Assembly: GCF_027947535.2 (NCBI RefSeq)
Contig: NZ_JAAGKO020000023.1
Span: forward strand, 1-64,000
DNA from: Streptantibioticus silvisoli
GTDB taxonomy: Bacteria; Actinomycetota; Actinomycetes; Streptomycetales; Streptomycetaceae
Reading direction: 5' to 3'
Length of the DNA: 64,000 bases
Part shown: piece after piece, positions 61,352 to 64,000 of the stretch
Layout of the letters: each line of letters opens with the position of its first letter
How positions within the stretch are numbered: position 1 is the first letter of the stretch
Translations under genes and position numbers: made by a program
Notes under the pieces: generated by a model
Database searches by the model: none
Told to the model about the DNA's origin: nothing
The model's input: the letters and a program-made list of their open reading frames with translations, nothing else

Positions 61352-61812
61352 CGCTCCAGCCGTTCGCGGACGTGGGCGAGCAGGCCGGGGGTGGCCGCCT
61401 CGATCATCGTCAGGACGTCGTCGAACCCGTCGGCGCCGCCGTAGTACGGGTCGGGCACGTCGAGGTCGTCACCGGCCGCCGGGTCGAACGACCGCAGCAG
61501 CACGACCCGTTGCGGATCGTCGACCAGGTCGAGCAGCTCGGCGCGGTGCCAGTCGTCCAGGGCCACCAGCAGGTCGGCGCCGAGGTGCGGGCCGCCGACC
61601 TGGGCGGCGGTGTGCGCGGTGGGGTAGCCGCGGGCGGCGAGCGCCCGGCCGGAGCGGGTGTCCATCGGTTCGCCGACGTGCCACGGGCCGGTGCCGGCGC
61701 TGGTGACCCGGACCCGGTCGGCCAGGCCGGCCCGTTGCACCTGGTGGGCGAAGACGGCGGCGGCGCTGGGCGACCGGCAGATGTTGCCGGTGCAGACGAA
61801 GCAGATATGCAC
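61348..61812 (-). CDS. Low-molecular-weight protein-tyrosine phosphatase
   Basis: A 154-residue phosphatase. P-loop VCTGNICRSP at the very start gives C-x5-R, and the acid DPYYGG carries the general-acid Asp near the C-terminus. GTG at 61812 is chosen because it gives the usual HICFVCTGN start; longer upstream frames are Arg/Pro-rich. First gene of the pair with the fructosamine kinase. Confidence 0.9.
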   Translation of the reverse strand: MHICFVCTGNICRSPSAAAVFAHQVQRAGLADRVRVTSAGTGPWHVGEPMDTRSGRALAARGYPTAHTAAQVGGPHLGADLLVALDDWHRAELLDLVDDPQRVVLLRSFDPAAGDDLDVPDPYYGGADGFDDVLTMIEAATPGLLAHVRERLER

Positions 61813-62026
61813 GCGTCCAGCGTAGAGCCGGCGACCGCGGCGGGCAGGTGCGGCGGACGCGCGCGGCGGGGGCGGCGGCTTCGGCGGCTTCGGCGGCTTC
61901 GGCAGAACGGTGGGGTCGACCGGCCGGGTGGACGCGCGGCGCCGGGTGGGGCGTGTCACGTCGGCGGGCATTGCACCGGTCACCCGCGCCGGTTATCGTC
62001 ACTTCGACGTAATCAAGGGGGTCGCC

Positions 62027-62683
62027 GTGTCCGTACCCGACGCGCTCAGTGTCGTCGTGGCGCCGCTGAACCACGTCCTGTTCCACTTCGGGCAGGACGC
62101 GGTCAGCTGGGCCGAACTGCTGGGCTTCGCCACCGGCGCGGCCTGCGTGTGGCTGTGCGTGCGCGCCAACGTGTGGAACTTCCCGGTCGGAATAGCCAAC
62201 AACCTGTTCTTCCTGGTGCTGTTCTGGAGCGCGCGGCTGTACGCGGACGCCGCGCTCCAAGTGGTCTACCTGGTGCTGGCGGTGATCGGCTGGTGGCAGT
62301 GGCTGCGCGGCGGCCGGGCCGGGACCGGGCAGCCGATGGGCCGGGCCCGGCCGCGGGTCCTGCTGGTGCTGGCGGTGCTGCTGGTGCCGGCGACCTGGGG
62401 GCTGACCGCGGTCCTGACCCGCGCGTCCGACATCGCGCCGTTCTGGGACGCGCTGACCACCGCCCTGTCGCTGGCGGCGCAGTGGCTGCTGAACGGCAAG
62501 CGGATCGAGAACTGGTACCTGTGGATCGTCGCCGACGTGGTCTACGTGCCGCTCTACACGGTCAAGGCGCTGGACCTCACCGCGATCGTCTACGTGATGA
62601 TGCTCGCCATGTGCCTGGTCGGCCTGCGGTCCTGGCACCGTGAACTGGCCGCGCCGGCCGCGCGGTTGGAGGCGGCGGCGTGA
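62027..62683 (+). CDS. pnuC: Nicotinamide riboside transporter PnuC
   Basis: A 218-residue membrane protein with seven hydrophobic helices. WLCVRANVWNFPVGIANNLF and ALSLAAQWLLNGKRIENWYLWIVAD match PnuC. It allows nicotinamide riboside to enter by facilitated diffusion, driven by its phosphorylation inside. GTG at 62027 has AAGGGG seven bases upstream. Its stop overlaps nadR start (GTGA). TTATCGTCACTTCGACGTAA at about 61993-62012 is a possible operator for a NAD-responsive repressor. Confidence 0.9.
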   Translation: MSVPDALSVVVAPLNHVLFHFGQDAVSWAELLGFATGAACVWLCVRANVWNFPVGIANNLFFLVLFWSARLYADAALQVVYLVLAVIGWWQWLRGGRAGTGQPMGRARPRVLLVLAVLLVPATWGLTAVLTRASDIAPFWDALTTALSLAAQWLLNGKRIENWYLWIVADVVYVPLYTVKALDLTAIVYVMMLAMCLVGLRSWHRELAAPAARLEAAA

Positions 62684-63888
62684 GCGCGCGGGCCACGGGG
62701 ACCCGGGCCGCGGCCGGCGGACGGCCGGCACCCGGCGCCGACGCGCAGGCGGACGCGGACGCGCGAGCGGTTGGGGCCGGCGGGCGGTTCGCGCACGGGA
62801 TGGTGATCGGCAAGTTCTATCCGCCGCACTCCGGCCACCACTTCCTGATCCGGGCGGCGGCCGACGCCTGCCAGCGGGTCACCGTGGTGGTGATGGCCTC
62901 GCGCCAGGAGTCGCTGCCGCTGGCGGACCGGGTGGCGTGGATCGCGGAACGGTGGTCGGGCGATCCGCACGTGGTGGTCGCCGGGATCGCCGACGACCTG
63001 GAGATGGACTACGCCAGCGAGACGGCGTGGGCCGGCCATGTCGCCCTGATGCGGCGGGCGGTGGAGTCCGCCGAGCCCGCTGCGCCGGTCGACGCGGTCT
63101 TCTCCTCCGAGCCCTACGGCACCGAACTGGCCCGGCGCTTCGGGGCGGCGCCGGTCCTGCTCGACGTGGGCCGCGACACCTTCGCGGTCTCCGGAACGAA
63201 GGTACGGGCCGACCCCGCCGCGTACTGGGACGAGATCGAGCCGCCGGTGCGCGCCGCGCTGGCCCGCCGGGTCGTCGTGCTGGGTGCCGAGTCGACCGGG
63301 ACCACCACGTTGTCGCGGGACCTGGCCGCCGCCCTGCGGGCCCGCGGCGGACCGCACGCGTCGACCGGCTGGGTGCCGGAGTACGGCCGCGAACTGACCG
63401 TCGCCAAGCTGGCGGTGGCCCGCGGCCGCGCGGCGCCCGGCGATCCGGTGCCGACCGTGTTCGACCTGGAGTGGACCGACGCCGACTTCGAGCGCGTCGT
63501 GCGCCGCCAGACCGAGGCGGAGGACCGTGCGGCGCGGCACGGCGGCCCGGTGCTGGTCTGCGACACCGACGCGCTGGCCACCACCGTCTGGCAGGAGCGC
63601 TACCGGGGCCGTACCACCGCGGCGGTCCGGGACGCGGCGCGGGCGATCGCACCGCGGGCGCTGTACCTGCTGACCGACGACGGCGGTGTGCCGTTCGCCG
63701 ACGACGGACTGCGCGACGGCGAGCACCTGCGGCCCTGGATGACCGGGCGGCTGCGCGAGGTGCTGGCCGAGGCCGGGGTGCCGTGGCGCGAGATGCGCGG
63801 CGACCGCCACGAGCGGCTACGGCGGGCGCTCGCCGAGGTCGACGCGCTGCTGGCCCGCGGCTGGGGGCTGGCGGACCCGCTGGGGTGA
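62680..63888 (+). CDS. nadR: NadR-like NMN adenylyltransferase and ribosylnicotinamide kinase
   Basis: A 402-residue bifunctional enzyme. After an Ala/Gly-rich N-terminus (1-36), the adenylyltransferase domain has GMVIGKFYPPHSGHHFLIRAA (the HxGH nucleotidyl-transfer motif) and FAVSGTKVR. The kinase domain (about 200-400) has the P-loop VVLGAESTGTTTLSRDL, VLVCDTDALATTVWQERY. It lacks the N-terminal DNA-binding domain of the enterobacterial NadR. It converts nicotinamide riboside to NMN and then NAD, and traps the vitamin imported by PnuC. Confidence 0.92.
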   Translation: MSARATGTRAAAGGRPAPGADAQADADARAVGAGGRFAHGMVIGKFYPPHSGHHFLIRAAADACQRVTVVVMASRQESLPLADRVAWIAERWSGDPHVVVAGIADDLEMDYASETAWAGHVALMRRAVESAEPAAPVDAVFSSEPYGTELARRFGAAPVLLDVGRDTFAVSGTKVRADPAAYWDEIEPPVRAALARRVVVLGAESTGTTTLSRDLAAALRARGGPHASTGWVPEYGRELTVAKLAVARGRAAPGDPVPTVFDLEWTDADFERVVRRQTEAEDRAARHGGPVLVCDTDALATTVWQERYRGRTTAAVRDAARAIAPRALYLLTDDGGVPFADDGLRDGEHLRPWMTGRLREVLAEAGVPWREMRGDRHERLRRALAEVDALLARGWGLADPLG

Positions 63889-64000
63889 GCCGCGGCCGGT
63901 CGGCCGCCACCGCCCGCCCGGCCGCCCTGCCCTCTCTCCCGCCGCCCGCCCGGCGGTCCTCCCCCGCCGTCCGCCCGCCCGGCCACCCCGGCCACCTCTC
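63889..64000. other. Pyrimidine-rich end of window, no gene
   Basis: About 110 bases of C-rich repeats (CCGCCCGCCCGG variants). No reading frame with support. Confidence 0.5.

Overview
The window is chromosomal DNA of a very high-GC actinomycete, most likely Streptomyces or a close relative in the Streptomycetaceae. Three things point there: the base composition with strong third-position GC, frequent GTG starts with GGAGG-type ribosome sites, and gene families typical of that group (ten-gene gas vesicle cluster in the order O-A-F-G-Y-Z-J-L-S-K, SigB/F/G-type sigma factors, SpoIIE-type phosphatases, Tat-exported 5'-nucleotidase, PadR/MarR/LacI/RpiR regulators). No rRNA, tRNA, insertion sequence, integrase, prophage or CRISPR array was seen. 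This looks like ordinary chromosome, not a recent island.

Layout. 0-5 kb: small zinc-ribbon protein, a secreted beta-propeller-like lipoprotein, an amino-acid permease, an unknown membrane-anchored protein. 5-10 kb: a sugar ABC importer (substrate-binding protein, permease, single-domain ATPase) divergent from a LacI repressor and a P-loop sugar-kinase-like gene; this resembles the rhizobial fructose frcBCA-K system. 10-20 kb: exported D-Ala-D-Ala carboxypeptidase, MFS transporter, HAD phosphatase, secreted lytic transglycosylase, secreted GH16 glucanase with ricin-B domain, proline iminopeptidase, ArsC-like protein and a 5'-nucleotidase. 20-30 kb: lactate-oxidation operon lutABC, then an RpiR regulator divergent from a sodium symporter and anhydro-MurNAc kinase, then a long TPR protein with a Pro/Ala/Gln linker.

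30-37 kb: a complete gas vesicle cluster on the minus strand plus a basic membrane protein downstream. 37-45 kb: DUF4097-like lipoprotein, CYTH-CHAD protein, YihY/BrkB membrane protein, a haem-oxygenase-fold enzyme, CDGSH protein, methyltransferase, CsbD stress protein and a first SigB-type sigma factor. 45-52 kb: Lrp regulator, malic enzyme, carotenoid oxygenase divergent from a PadR regulator with two operator palindromes, phosphate transporter.

52-60 kb is the most unusual part. A cobalamin-binding protein lies beside a MarR gene, two tandem SpoIIE-like phosphatase paralogues, a second MarR, a response-regulator/PP2C fusion and a second SigB-type sigma gene. The two tandem phosphatases have lost different metal-binding aspartates. 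Both sigma genes are preceded by GTTT-N14-GGGTA promoters of the SigB type, and a two-way promoter of the same class lies at 40.5 kb, so the right half of the window may form a general-stress island. 60-64 kb: a G-rich minisatellite, fructosamine-kinase/low-molecular-weight phosphatase pair, and a pnuC-nadR operon for nicotinamide riboside uptake and NAD synthesis.
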